Part shown: positions 9,239-18,287 of the stretch, piece by piece
Layout of the letters: each line of letters opens with the position of its first letter
How positions within the stretch are numbered: position 1 is the stretch's first letter
NCBI GenBank assembly: GCA_031181345.1
Contig: JAPSLC010000016.1
Coordinates: forward strand, 23,923 to 87,922
DNA: 64,000 nucleotides
Direction: 5' to 3'
Source: Cupriavidus sp.
Lineage (GTDB): Bacteria > Pseudomonadota > Gammaproteobacteria > Burkholderiales > Burkholderiaceae
Position numbers and translations under genes: made by a program
The notes under the pieces: model-generated
The model's database searches: none
Told to the model about the DNA's origin: nothing
Seen by the model: only the letters and a program-made list of their open reading frames with translations

Positions 9239-9385
9239 GAAGATACCGGTATCGAGGTGGCCTCGAATGGCGGCTGCGGGCGGGCTGCCCGTTCGCCATG
9301 GCGAAACCATAGCGAGCCGATTGCCGGTGTGCTGTCAGGCACTGTCCTACATTGGTAAGCGAAATGCGTTCAACTCCATGTGCTA

Positions 9386-9400
9386 TGCTGCAACGCAGCA
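9386..9400. promoter_or_regulatory. PhaR-type operator candidate, CTGC-N3-GCAG
   Basis: TGCTGC and GCAGCA flank AAC, giving a core CTGC-N3-GCAG. That core is the published recognition pattern for PhaR, the polyhydroxyalkanoate-sensing repressor, in alpha-proteobacteria. It lies 42 bases before the chosen ATG of the PHB depolymerase gene, so the context fits. No phaR gene is in the window. Confidence 0.5.
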
Positions 9401-9441
9401 AAAATCAACCGGGAGCGTTCGCGCGCTTTCCCAATCCGCGC

Positions 9442-10578
9442 ATGGCAAGAAGTTTGATGGGAAATTGGCAGCGCCCGTGGCGGCAGATCGGCACGCTGCC
9501 CGGTCAGTCGGCCCGTCACCTGGGCAGTTGGCTCGATCGACTGGACGGCCGACGTCCGGCGGCCCCGGCCGCCCGTACGCGCGTGCCGCCGCCGCTGGCG
9601 CTGCCTGCGGGTCCGCTGCCGGGTCAGTGGTCGCAGCGGCGCCTGAAACTGCCGGCAATGCCTGGCGAACTGGTATCGCAGCTGAGCTACTGGCTCTATG
9701 AGCCGTCGCGCCGGCACACGGGGCCGCTGCCGCTGGTAGTGATGCTGCATGGCTGCCGGCAGACCGCCGAGGACTTCGCCGCCGGCACGCGCATGAACGC
9801 GCTGGCCGAGCGCGAGGGTTTCCTGGTCGCCTATGCCGAACAGCCGCTGCGCCGGCAGTTGCAGCGCTGCTGGCAATGGTTCGACCTTGCCGCCAGCGAG
9901 GGCGCGCGCGAAGCGCAGGCGATCGCCGCGCTGATCGATGCGCTGGCCTTGCGGCGCGATGTCTGTCCGGATCGGGTCTACCTCGCCGGCCTGTCCGCCG
10001 GCGCCGCGATGGCGGCCGTGGTGGCCTTGCGCTATCCGGACAAGATCGCGGCGGTCGGCCTGCATTCCGGTGTGGTGGTCGGTGCCGCCGATTCGGCGCG
10101 GGCGGGTTTGCGGGTGATGCAGCAGGGCTCACGGGCCCAGCCGGCCGCCTTGCTGGATGCGGCCGGCGTCGCGCTGGCCGGCACGCCGATGCCGGCGCTG
10201 ATCCTGCATGGCATGGATGACGAGGTGGTCCACCCCGTCAATGCACGCCTGCTGGCGCGGCAGTTCCTGGCCTACAACCGCTTGCCCGATCGCGTCGATG
10301 GCGAGCCGCGCAACGGTGAGCCCGCGCCAGCGGCCGGCGCGTCGACGCGCCATCAGCGCGGCGGCGCGAACGCCGAAGGCGATTCGAACGACATGCCCGC
10401 CGGCCACTATCTCGAGTCCCGCTTCGGCTACGCGCGCCGCGATCTCGTGCAGCTATGCGAAGTGGCCGGGCTGGGCCATGCCTGGAGCGGCGGCGATCCC
10501 GCCTATCGCTACCACAGCGATACCGGGCCGGCGGCAAGCATGCTGATGTGGGAGTTCTTCCGCGAGCATCGCCGCTGA
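9442..10578 (+). CDS. PHB depolymerase family esterase, intracellular type
   Basis: An alpha/beta hydrolase of the PHB depolymerase (Esterase_phd) family, 378 residues from the chosen start. It should cleave poly(3-hydroxybutyrate) or short hydroxyacyl esters. The oxyanion motif HGCRQTAEDF starts near residue 103, the nucleophile is Ser185 in GLSAG, the acid is Asp259 or Asp260 in HGMDDEVVHP, and the base is His346 in GLGHAW. There is no signal peptide, which suits mobilisation of stored granules. Starts at 9364 (ATG) or 9352 (TTG) are in frame, but then the PhaR-like palindrome would fall inside the gene; I prefer 9442. An inserted low-complexity stretch lies at about residues 284-322. Confidence 0.88.
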   Translation: MARSLMGNWQRPWRQIGTLPGQSARHLGSWLDRLDGRRPAAPAARTRVPPPLALPAGPLPGQWSQRRLKLPAMPGELVSQLSYWLYEPSRRHTGPLPLVVMLHGCRQTAEDFAAGTRMNALAEREGFLVAYAEQPLRRQLQRCWQWFDLAASEGAREAQAIAALIDALALRRDVCPDRVYLAGLSAGAAMAAVVALRYPDKIAAVGLHSGVVVGAADSARAGLRVMQQGSRAQPAALLDAAGVALAGTPMPALILHGMDDEVVHPVNARLLARQFLAYNRLPDRVDGEPRNGEPAPAAGASTRHQRGGANAEGDSNDMPAGHYLESRFGYARRDLVQLCEVAGLGHAWSGGDPAYRYHSDTGPAASMLMWEFFREHRR

Positions 10579-10602
10579 AGCGCCGGCCCGGCCGCCAGGG
10601 CA

Positions 10603-10619
10603 GCGCCATGCATTGGCGC
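10603..10619. terminator. Weak hairpin between convergent genes
   Basis: GCGCCA and TGGCGC flank a 5-base loop in the 52-base gap between the depolymerase and the MFS transporter, which converge here. No T tract. Possible shared transcript end; low confidence. Confidence 0.25.
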
Positions 10620-10630
10620 CGCCGATTCGC

Positions 10631-11959
10631 TCAAATCCGTGCGGACTTGCGCGCGAACAGCGCGGTGACCATGCCGAGCGCGCACAGCGCGACGACATAG
10701 TGGGCCGGAGCCAGCGGATCGCTCTTGAGCATCAGCGTCACCGCCATCGGCGTCAGCCCGCCGAAGATCGCGTACGACAGGTTGTACGAGAACGACAGGC
10801 CCGAGAAGCGGACATGCGCCGGGAAGGCGTTGACCAGCACGAACGGCACCGCGCCGATGGTGCCCACCGCGAAGCCTGCCAGTGCATAGAGCGGCAGCAG
10901 CAGGTCGGGGCGCTGATGGATCACCGTGTAGAACAGATAGCTGCTGACCGCCAGGAACAGGCCGCCGAAGAACAGCGTGCGCCGTGCGCCGATGCGGTCG
11001 GCCAGCGCGCCGGCCACGACGCAGCCGATCGACAGGCACAGCGTCGCCACGCTGTTGGCGACCAGCGCCGTGCGCGCGTCGAAACCATAGAGCTTCTGCA
11101 GGAAGGTCGGTGTCATCAGGATCACGACGACGATGCCGGCCGACAGCATCCACGTCAGCAGCATCGACACCGCCACCGCGCCGCGGTGATCGCGCACCAC
11201 CGCCTTCAGCGGCATTTCCGCGGCCAGCGCCTTCTTGCGCTGCAGCTCGGCAAACACCGGCGTTTCATGCAGCCAACGGCGCAGGTACATCGAGGCGATG
11301 CCGAACACGCCGCCGAGCAGGAACGGCACGCGCCAGCCCCAGTCGGTCAGTTGCTCCGGCGTGAAGATCGTGTTGATGCCGGTCGCCACCAGCGAGCCGA
11401 GCAGGATGCCGGCGGTCAGGCCCGCCGTCAGCGTGCCGCAGGCATAGCCGACATGGCGGCTGGGCACGTGTTCCGAGACGAAGACCCAGGCGCCCGGCAC
11501 CTCGCCGCCGACCGCCGCGCCCTGCAGCACGCGCAGCAGCAGCAGCGCGACCGGCGCCAGCAGGCCGATCGCATGATAGGTCGGCAGCAGGCCCATCAGC
11601 AGCGTGGGCACCGACATCAAGAGGATCGACAGCGTGAACATCTTCTTGCGCCCGAGCAGGTCGCCGAAGTGGGCCATGATGATGCCGCCCAGCGGACGCG
11701 CCAGATAGCCGGCCGCGAAGATGCCGAAGGTCTGCAGTTGCCGCAGCCAGTCCGGAATCGAGGGCGGAAAGAACAGCTGCCCGATCACGGTGGCGAAGAA
11801 GACGAAGATGATGAAGTCGTAGAACTCGAGGGCGCCGCCGAGGGCGGCGAGGGACAGGGTCTTGTAATCCTGGCCGGTCAGCGGGCGCGCGGCGCGTTCG
11901 AGCGACGCGCCGCCGGCGCCAACGGTACTGCTGGTGGTGGACATTGAGGAAACTCGCAT
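10631..11959 (-). CDS. MFS transporter, metabolite:H+ symporter (MHS) family
   Basis: This 442-residue inner-membrane protein has 12 predicted helices and the marks of the MHS group (ProP, KgtP, citrate and shikimate carriers): ALGGALEFYDFIIFVFFA in helix 1, RPLGGIIMAHFGDLLGRKK between helices 2 and 3, and the RVLQGAAVGGEVPGA segment in helix 4. These carriers bring in organic acids or compatible solutes with protons. Two ATGs (11959 and 11944) are possible; neither has a good ribosome-binding site. It is a single gene, divergent from the DUF748 gene across a 345-base gap. The substrate is not visible from sequence. Confidence 0.9.
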   Translation of the reverse strand: MRVSSMSTTSSTVGAGGASLERAARPLTGQDYKTLSLAALGGALEFYDFIIFVFFATVIGQLFFPPSIPDWLRQLQTFGIFAAGYLARPLGGIIMAHFGDLLGRKKMFTLSILLMSVPTLLMGLLPTYHAIGLLAPVALLLLRVLQGAAVGGEVPGAWVFVSEHVPSRHVGYACGTLTAGLTAGILLGSLVATGINTIFTPEQLTDWGWRVPFLLGGVFGIASMYLRRWLHETPVFAELQRKKALAAEMPLKAVVRDHRGAVAVSMLLTWMLSAGIVVVILMTPTFLQKLYGFDARTALVANSVATLCLSIGCVVAGALADRIGARRTLFFGGLFLAVSSYLFYTVIHQRPDLLLPLYALAGFAVGTIGAVPFVLVNAFPAHVRFSGLSFSYNLSYAIFGGLTPMAVTLMLKSDPLAPAHYVVALCALGMVTALFARKSARI

Positions 11960-12161
11960 GGAAGAGATCGCATGCGAAGCGCGCTAACACGGGTAAGTGT
12001 GAGGGTACGGCCGGCGGGTACAGCGCGGGAGAGAGGCAGAGCCAGAGGACGGGTGGGCCTCGAGCATGCGACGGAACGCTTCGCAAAGGCGAAACGATAC
12101 CAGATCAAACGCGCCCCCGCAGATGCGCCAGTCGCAATAATCCCCCGCGCCCTGTCATGAA

Positions 12162-12176
12162 GCATTACCATAATGC
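12162..12176. promoter_or_regulatory. Palindrome in divergent promoter region
   Basis: GCATTA and TAATGC flank CCA; the right part also contains CATAAT, close to a -10 box. It lies about 130 bases before the DUF748 gene in the 11960-12304 gap, which otherwise shows no gene. It may simply be a promoter element. Confidence 0.3.
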
Positions 12177-12304
12177 CCAAAAAAGTGGGATCCAAAGCAC
12201 AACTGGACCCAAGGATGTGCATCGGGAGGGCGCGAGGCCGCGATGACGGCAAGGCGAAACCGCCGGGTGCGTGCGGCTGTGGGGGTCAATTTCTTCGGGA
12301 CGAC

Positions 12305-15300
12305 ATGGCATTCAAGATTTCGATGCAGGCCGCGACCGCGACGCCGCGCCGGCGTACGGGCCTGCGCGTGGCGGGCGGCATTGCGACGGCAGTGGCGATT
12401 TTCGGTCTGGCCGGCTACTTCGGCGGACCGCCGCTGATCCGCTCGCTGGCCGCGAGCCAGGCCAGCGAGGCGCTGGGACGCAAGGTGACGATCGGTGCGG
12501 CGCAGGTGCGGCCGTTCTCGCTGGCCGCGACGGTTGGCGACGTGACCATCTTCGAGCCGGACGGCACCACGCCGATGCTGACGCTGGGCTCGGCCGATAT
12601 CGACGCGTCGATCGCCTCGCTGTGGCGCCTCGCCCCGGTGGTCGACGCGGTTCATATCGACCGGCTCGCCGTGCATGTCGTGCGCGAAGCCGACGGGCGG
12701 CTGAGCTTCGACGATATCCGCGACCGGCTGGCCGCCAGGCCGAAGAGCCCGGACGATGGCGAACCGGCCCGCTTCTCGATCAACAACATCGCGCTGACCG
12801 GCAGCTCGCTGCGGTTTGACGACAAGATGCTCGGCGAGACCCAGAAGGTCGACCATCTGACCGTCACGCTGCCCTTCCTGTCCAACCTGCCGCACGACGT
12901 CAATATCGTCACGCAGCCAAGCATCAGCGCCGATATCAACGGCTCGCCGCTGGCGGTCAGCGGCACCATGCTGCCGTTCGCCGATGCGCGCGAAGCGAAG
13001 CTGAACCTCGATCTGGATGGGCTCGATCTGGTCCGCTTTATGCCGTTCGCGCCGCGGCTGACCGATGCCGAAGTCAAGGCGGGCAAGCTCGATTCGCGGC
13101 TCGTGGTCGGCTTTCGCCAGCAGCAGGACCAGCAGCAGATCGAGGTTTCCGGCACGGCCTCGCTGCGCGAGGCCGATGTGCGCAAGCGCGACGGCACGCC
13201 GCTGCTGCAGGCCGGCAAGCTGACGGTCGATATCGCGCGGCTCGCGCCGGCCGACAATCTGATCCATCTGCGCGGCGTGACGCTGGACGGGCTCGATGTG
13301 CGTGCGCTGCGGCGCGCCGACGGCACGCTGGATCTGGCCACGGCTTTCCTGCCGCGGGCAACGCCAGCGGCACCGGCAGCGGCAGCGGCGAAGCCGGCCG
13401 CGCCGGCGGCGGGCGCATCGGCGTCGGTGCCGGCATCGGCACCGGCAACCGCTTCCGTCGCCACATCGGCTTCGGCCCCGCTGGCTTCCGCTTCCGCACC
13501 GGCGGCCTCGGCCCCCGTTGCAGCGCAGCCCGCCGCGGAGGCCAGGCCCTGGCGCTACACGATCGATCGCGTCGCGCTGAAGCAGGCCCGCGTGACGCTG
13601 CGCGACGAGGCGGCGTTCTCGGGCCCCGGCACGCTGGCGCTCGGACCGATCGACGTGCAGGTCGACGGCCTGTCCGGCGACAGCGACAAGCCGGCCAGGC
13701 TCGACGCCACGTTGGCGGTCGGCGACGGTCAAACCATCGCCCACCAGGGCGCGCTGTCGCTGCGTGACGCCACGCTCGCCGGCACCCTCCGAACCAACGG
13801 CCTGCGGCCGCAGACCTTCGCCGCCTGGTTTCCTGCCGAACTGCGCATCCAGCTGGGCCAGTCCGCGCTCGACGCCGAGCTGAACTACCGGATGTCGTGG
13901 GCCGCACCGGTGTTTGCGCTGTCGCTGGAGAATTCGCGCGTGGCCATGAGCGGGGTCCATGTGGCCTTGCGCGACCCGGCCGCGGCCCCGCGCGTTGCCG
14001 CCGCGCCGTCGGACGAGGCCGCCGCCAAGCGGCGCGAGCAACGCGCCCGCCAGCGCGGCGATCTGGTCGGCGACAAGCTGCCCCTGCTGACCGCCGACAA
14101 GCTGACGCTGGGCGGCCTGAGCTTCGATCTGGCCGCCCAAACGCTGAAAGTGGGGCAGGTCGGCATCGCCAACCCGCAAATGGCCGCAGTGCGCGACCAA
14201 GGCGGCGAACTGGTCGAGACCTCGCGCATCTGGGTGGCGCAGTCGCGCGCCGCCGGCGCGAAGCTCGCGCAGCCCGCGTCCCGCACCAGCCCCGCCGCGG
14301 CTCCCGCCAAGCCGTGGCAGGTCGACGTCGGCAGTGTGGCGATCGAAGGCGGCAAGCTGCGCCTGACCGACTACCAGCCGGCCGCCGCCAACGGCAACCG
14401 CCCCGTGGTGCACCAGTTGCGCGGCATCGACGTCAAGACCGGCGCCGTGCGCTGGCCGCTCGCCGCCACGCCGGTCGCGCTGAAGGTCAAAGCCGAATCC
14501 GGTCGTCGCGGCGTGCTGTCGCTGGACGGCACCGTGCAGCCCACGCTGCCGGCGCTGCAAATGCGCGTCGATGCGAAGCAGCTGGATCTGACGCCGTTCC
14601 AGCCTTATCTGGCCGATCGCTTCAACGCCGCGCTGCGCGCGGGCAACGCGACTGTCAACGGCAAGCTCGCGGTCGCCGTGCCAAGCGGCAAGCCGCTGGC
14701 CGCGACCTTCGCCGGCACCGCGCAGTTGAGCAATGTGCGCACGGTCGACCGCCTCAACGGCGAGGACTTCATCCGCTGGCGCTCGCTGGGGCTCAGCGGC
14801 ATCGATTTCCATATGGACGACAGCAAGGGGCCGCTGCGGCTGGCGCTGGGCCAGATCGCGCTGAACGACTTCTATGCGCGCGTGATCCTGAACGCCAACG
14901 GCCGGCTGAACCTGCAGGACGTGGTCTCCGGCGGCGCGCAGCAGGGCCAGCCGGCGCCGACCACCAGCCTGACGCAGGCCAGTGCCGCGCCGGCACCGGC
15001 CAGCGCGCCGCAGGCCCAGTCCGCTTCGGCAACGGTCGCCGCCAGCGCCTCCACGCCCGCAGGCAGTTCGACCAAGGGCACCGCGGCCGGTCCGCAGATC
15101 CGCATCGGCGGCGTCAAGATCGACAAGGGCAACATCAACTTCTCGGACTTCTTCGTCAAGCCGAACTACACCGCGAACCTGACCGGCATGCACGGCTCGA
15201 TCTCGAAGGTGTCGACCGGCGATCCGACGCCGGCCGACCTGGTGCTCGAGGGCCGGCTCGACGACGATGCGCCGGTGACGATCGGCGGCAAGCTGAACCC

Positions 15301-16312
15301 GCTCGGCGAACAGCTCTACCTCGATATCGCCGCCAAGGCGGCGGGCGTCGAGCTGACGCGGTTGACGCCGTATGCGACCAAGTACGCCGGCTATCCGATC
15401 ACCAAGGGCAAGATGACGGTCGACGTCGCCTACAAGATCGAGAACGGCCATCTGAACGCCAGCAACCATCTGTTCCTGGACCAGCTGACCTTCGGCGACA
15501 AGGTCGACAGCCCCACCGCGACCAAGCTGCCGGTGCTGCTGGCGGTCTCGCTGCTGAAGGACCGCAATGGCGTGATCGACGTCAACCTGCCGGTATCGGG
15601 CTCGCTGTCGGACCCCGAATTCAGCATCGGCGGCGTGATCATGCGCGTGATCGTCAATCTGCTGACCAAGGCCATCACCTCGCCGTTCTCGCTGATCGCC
15701 TCGGCCTTCGGCGGGGGCGACGAACTGGGCTATGTCGAGTTCGCCCCTGGTTCGGCGAACCTGACCGACGCGGGACGCAAGAAGGTCGAGACGCTTGGCA
15801 AGGCCCTGAACGATCGGCCGGGCCTGCGTCTGGAGATCACGGGCCGCATCGATCCGGCCACCGACGCCGCGGGCGCGCGCCGGGCCTGGCTGGACGAGCA
15901 GGTGGCAGAGCAGAAGGTGCGCGAACTGCGGCAGTCGGCGCGCGAGCAGCGGGCGGCCGACGACGAGGACGCCGAGCAGGGCGCCAAGGTGACGGTCAGC
16001 CCGCAGGAGTATCCGAAATACCTCGAGGCGGTCTACAAGCGCTCGTCGATCAAGAAGCCGCGCAACCTGATCGGCATGGCAAAGTCACTGCCGACCGCCG
16101 AGATGGAGGCGCTGCTGCTGCAGAACGCGCCGGTTACCGACGGCGGCCTGCGCCAACTGGCCGAGCGGCGCGCGCTGACGGTCAAGCAGGCGCTGGAGCG
16201 CGAGGGCAAGGTGCCCGAGGCGCGCCTGTTCCTGACCGCGCCGAAGCTCGATACCGAAGGCATCAAGGACAAGGGCTCGCCGAACCGCGTCGACTTCACG
16301 ATCCGGCAGTAG
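12305..16312 (+). CDS. DUF748/AsmA-like envelope protein
   Basis: A very long envelope protein (1335 residues) of the DUF748 type, related to the AsmA/TamB superfamily thought to help lipid traffic or outer-membrane homeostasis; the exact role is not established. One transmembrane helix near residues 20-42 anchors it in the inner membrane with the rest in the periplasm. The N-terminal domain starts LGRKVTIGAAQVRPFSLAA. Two Ala/Pro/Ser-rich low-complexity linkers are present (about residues 350-415 and 890-925). The C-terminal region contains YVEFAPGSANLTDAGRKK, an OmpA-like strand. ATG 12305 is chosen because the hydrophobic segment then follows a short basic tail; the upstream extension lacks protein-like composition. 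Its end overlaps the convergent P450 gene by 17 bases. Confidence 0.85.
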   Translation: MAFKISMQAATATPRRRTGLRVAGGIATAVAIFGLAGYFGGPPLIRSLAASQASEALGRKVTIGAAQVRPFSLAATVGDVTIFEPDGTTPMLTLGSADIDASIASLWRLAPVVDAVHIDRLAVHVVREADGRLSFDDIRDRLAARPKSPDDGEPARFSINNIALTGSSLRFDDKMLGETQKVDHLTVTLPFLSNLPHDVNIVTQPSISADINGSPLAVSGTMLPFADAREAKLNLDLDGLDLVRFMPFAPRLTDAEVKAGKLDSRLVVGFRQQQDQQQIEVSGTASLREADVRKRDGTPLLQAGKLTVDIARLAPADNLIHLRGVTLDGLDVRALRRADGTLDLATAFLPRATPAAPAAAAAKPAAPAAGASASVPASAPATASVATSASAPLASASAPAASAPVAAQPAAEARPWRYTIDRVALKQARVTLRDEAAFSGPGTLALGPIDVQVDGLSGDSDKPARLDATLAVGDGQTIAHQGALSLRDATLAGTLRTNGLRPQTFAAWFPAELRIQLGQSALDAELNYRMSWAAPVFALSLENSRVAMSGVHVALRDPAAAPRVAAAPSDEAAAKRREQRARQRGDLVGDKLPLLTADKLTLGGLSFDLAAQTLKVGQVGIANPQMAAVRDQGGELVETSRIWVAQSRAAGAKLAQPASRTSPAAAPAKPWQVDVGSVAIEGGKLRLTDYQPAAANGNRPVVHQLRGIDVKTGAVRWPLAATPVALKVKAESGRRGVLSLDGTVQPTLPALQMRVDAKQLDLTPFQPYLADRFNAALRAGNATVNGKLAVAVPSGKPLAATFAGTAQLSNVRTVDRLNGEDFIRWRSLGLSGIDFHMDDSKGPLRLALGQIALNDFYARVILNANGRLNLQDVVSGGAQQGQPAPTTSLTQASAAPAPASAPQAQSASATVAASASTPAGSSTKGTAAGPQIRIGGVKIDKGNINFSDFFVKPNYTANLTGMHGSISKVSTGDPTPADLVLEGRLDDDAPVTIGGKLNPLGEQLYLDIAAKAAGVELTRLTPYATKYAGYPITKGKMTVDVAYKIENGHLNASNHLFLDQLTFGDKVDSPTATKLPVLLAVSLLKDRNGVIDVNLPVSGSLSDPEFSIGGVIMRVIVNLLTKAITSPFSLIASAFGGGDELGYVEFAPGSANLTDAGRKKVETLGKALNDRPGLRLEITGRIDPATDAAGARRAWLDEQVAEQKVRELRQSAREQRAADDEDAEQGAKVTVSPQEYPKYLEAVYKRSSIKKPRNLIGMAKSLPTAEMEALLLQNAPVTDGGLRQLAERRALTVKQALEREGKVPEARLFLTAPKLDTEGIKDKGSPNRVDFTIRQ

Positions 16313-17576
16313 TGGCGCCGGCGCGCCGGTGCACCAGCCGCACGTCGCGAATTACCATGCGATCGCGCGGCAGCGCCGGCAGGCGGGCGAAATCCAGCGT
16401 CAGGTCCTGCTCCGGCACGGTGTAGCGCAGCCCGCGCAGCAGGAACAGGACCGCCTGCTTCATCAGCGCCACGGTGATCCCCTCGCCGGGACAGCGATGA
16501 TGATCGGCGGCCTGCGCGCCGCCCTGCGGGATGAAGTCGAACGGGGCGGGCGCGCGGGAGAGGAAGCGCTCGGGCGCGAAGGCCTCGGGGTCGTCCCAGC
16601 TGCGCGGATCCCGGTTGGTGCCGTACAGGTCCAGCATCACGCGTCGGCCGCGCGGAAAGCGATAGCCCTTCCATTCGAAGTCCTCCCTCACCCGCGCCAC
16701 CACCGCCGGAAAGAACGGATACCAGCGGCGCACTTCCTGCACGAAGGCGTCGAGATAAGCGGGATCGCCTTGCTGCAGGCGCTCGCGGCATGCCGGATGC
16801 AGGTGCAGCGCGTGCGCGACGAACACGATGAAGACCGAGACCGCCACGGTCGGCCGCAGCAGGTTCGCCAGTTCCACGGCGGCGATGCGCGGCGGCAGCA
16901 GCTGGCCGTCCGCATCGTGGTGCCATGCCACCGTGTGCATCGGCGTGTGCTCCAGAATTTCGAACTGCCCGGCCCGTGCCTGATCGATCAGCCGCGACAG
17001 CCAGGCCTCGACGCGGTCGCGCGCGCGCCGCGAACGGAAATGGCCAAGCCCCGGCGCGGCCGCCTGGTCGAACAGGGCGGTCAACTGCTGGCAGCGCGGC
17101 GCGACCTCATGCTCGCGCAACGGCACGCTGGCCCAGCTGCAGACGGCCCGGGTCAGCAGCGGATGCAGTCCGTCGTACAGCGCCACCGGCTGGCCATCGG
17201 ACCATGACCGCGCGGATAGCAGCCATTGCTGCGCGACCGCGTCGCACAAGGAGGCAATGCGCTCGGGCGCGGTCGCATGCATGAACAGGGCCTTGCGCAT
17301 CCGGTGCGCGTCGCCGTCGAGCGTCTGCACGCCGCCCTTGCCGAACAGCGTCGCGCGCAGCGGCTCGGGCGCGGCACCGCCACGCTGGAAGCGCTGCGGA
17401 TCGTAGAACAGCGCGGCCGCTTCGGGCCCGGTCATGCACAGCGTGCGGCGCAGCAGCAGGCGTGTTTCGAAAACGTCGGATTGCAGGGCACGGCAGCGTT
17501 TTGCGATGAAGCGATAGGGGTCGGCCAGCAAGGCCAGGCTATGGTCCCCGGGTGCGTCGCGTGGAATGGCGGGCAT
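16296..17576 (-). CDS. CYP152-type cytochrome P450, fatty acid peroxygenase
   Basis: This 426-residue heme enzyme matches CYP152 peroxygenases (Bacillus P450 BS-beta, Sphingomonas SP-alpha), which hydroxylate or decarboxylate fatty acids using H2O2 and need no redox partner. The diagnostic Arg241-Pro242 pair (NLLRPTVA) replaces the usual acid-alcohol pair of P450 helix I. The heme ligand is Cys362 in HHRCPGE, preceded by FIPQGG. QEVRRWYPFFP and DFARLPALP also fit the family. Length and residue numbering are almost identical to BS-beta. Start 17576 gives the family-length protein; the upstream extension is arginine-rich and unlike the family. It converges with and overlaps the DUF748 gene end. 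Confidence 0.93.
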   Translation of the reverse strand: MPAIPRDAPGDHSLALLADPYRFIAKRCRALQSDVFETRLLLRRTLCMTGPEAAALFYDPQRFQRGGAAPEPLRATLFGKGGVQTLDGDAHRMRKALFMHATAPERIASLCDAVAQQWLLSARSWSDGQPVALYDGLHPLLTRAVCSWASVPLREHEVAPRCQQLTALFDQAAAPGLGHFRSRRARDRVEAWLSRLIDQARAGQFEILEHTPMHTVAWHHDADGQLLPPRIAAVELANLLRPTVAVSVFIVFVAHALHLHPACRERLQQGDPAYLDAFVQEVRRWYPFFPAVVARVREDFEWKGYRFPRGRRVMLDLYGTNRDPRSWDDPEAFAPERFLSRAPAPFDFIPQGGAQAADHHRCPGEGITVALMKQAVLFLLRGLRYTVPEQDLTLDFARLPALPRDRMVIRDVRLVHRRAGATTAGS

Positions 17577-17757
17577 CGGCGGTGCTCGGATCGGAGGCGT
17601 GATCGCCGATCCGCTGCAACCTGCATGCCAGCGCCGTGCGCGGGCGGCGCCAAGTGACGCGCAGCGCCATTCGCCCCGGCATCCGCCCGGAGCGGGCATC
17701 GTGGCGCCGCAGCAAAAACGCGTATGATTCGCCCCGGATTGAATAAAGGAGTTTGTC

Positions 17758-17943
17758 TTGCAGCAGGAAACCGTCGCCTACAAGACCTGGGTGTGTCTGA
17801 TTTGCGGTTGGGTCTATGACGAGGAGCAGGGCTGGCCGGAAGACGGCATCGCGCCCGGCACGCGTTGGGAGGCCATTCCCGAGGATTGGCGCTGTCCCGA
17901 ATGCGATGTGGCCAAGGCCGACTTCGCGATGATGGAGTTCTGA
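17758..17943 (+). CDS. Rubredoxin, TTG start
   Basis: A 61-residue iron protein with two CxxC knuckles: Cys13/Cys16 ([10 protein letters not shown]) and Cys46/Cys49 (DWRCPECD), the single-Fe site of rubredoxins. It carries electrons in the cytoplasm, in many bacteria to alkane hydroxylases or in peroxide defence. The start is TTG: an AAGGAG box lies six bases upstream, there is no early in-frame ATG, and the product then has normal rubredoxin length. It is divergent from the P450 gene over a 181-base gap, but CYP152 enzymes do not need an electron donor, so a shared reaction is not implied. No rubredoxin reductase gene is in the window. Confidence 0.9.
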   Translation: MQQETVAYKTWVCLICGWVYDEEQGWPEDGIAPGTRWEAIPEDWRCPECDVAKADFAMMEF

Positions 17944-17998
17944 CGCACGGCGTCGGGTGCCGACGCGTGATCTGAATGATGCGCCGCAAGGCGCTTCG

Positions 17999-18199
17999 CT
18001 AGCCGTGGTGCAGGCGGTTTTGCAGCGGTCCGTGCGAGCCGGCGTGTGGCCGGTTGCGCGGCGTCGGCATGGCGCGCCGCCGCATCTGCCGACAGCGGCG
18101 CCAGCGCATCCGCGCGGGACGCATGCTGCGCCACAGCGCGCGGCCCACGGTCAGCGCCAGCGCGGCGGCAAGCAGGATGGCGATCCAGAACAGGGACAT
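17999..18199 (-). CDS. Small membrane protein, basic tail
   Basis: A 66-residue protein of unknown function. Residues 2-20 are one strong transmembrane helix ([17 protein letters not shown]); the rest is very basic (Arg/His-rich), which would keep the tail in the cytoplasm. The ATG has a GGAGG box five bases upstream on the coding strand, the main evidence that it is real. It lies 88 bases downstream of another small membrane protein on the same strand, likely one transcript. Confidence 0.5.
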   Translation of the reverse strand: MSLFWIAILLAAALALTVGRALWRSMRPARMRWRRCRQMRRRAMPTPRNRPHAGSHGPLQNRLHHG

Positions 18200-18287
18200 G
18201 TCAGCCTCCCCGCCGGTCGCGATGCATCGCACCGGCAAGTGCCGAGCCGGTGGTGGACCGGCCCGGGTCCGTGGCCAGCGGGTCCGC

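Noticed and set aside
12155..15469. Very long open frame on the minus strand, opposite the DUF748 gene
   Set aside because: Its composition is Arg/Ala/Gln/Gly-rich with no family motif. It is the usual mirror effect of a GC-rich gene with strong third-position bias on the other strand.
17577..17757. P450-rubredoxin redox pair
   Set aside because: The genes are divergent, and CYP152 enzymes use H2O2 directly. Neighbourhood alone is not evidence of joint function.
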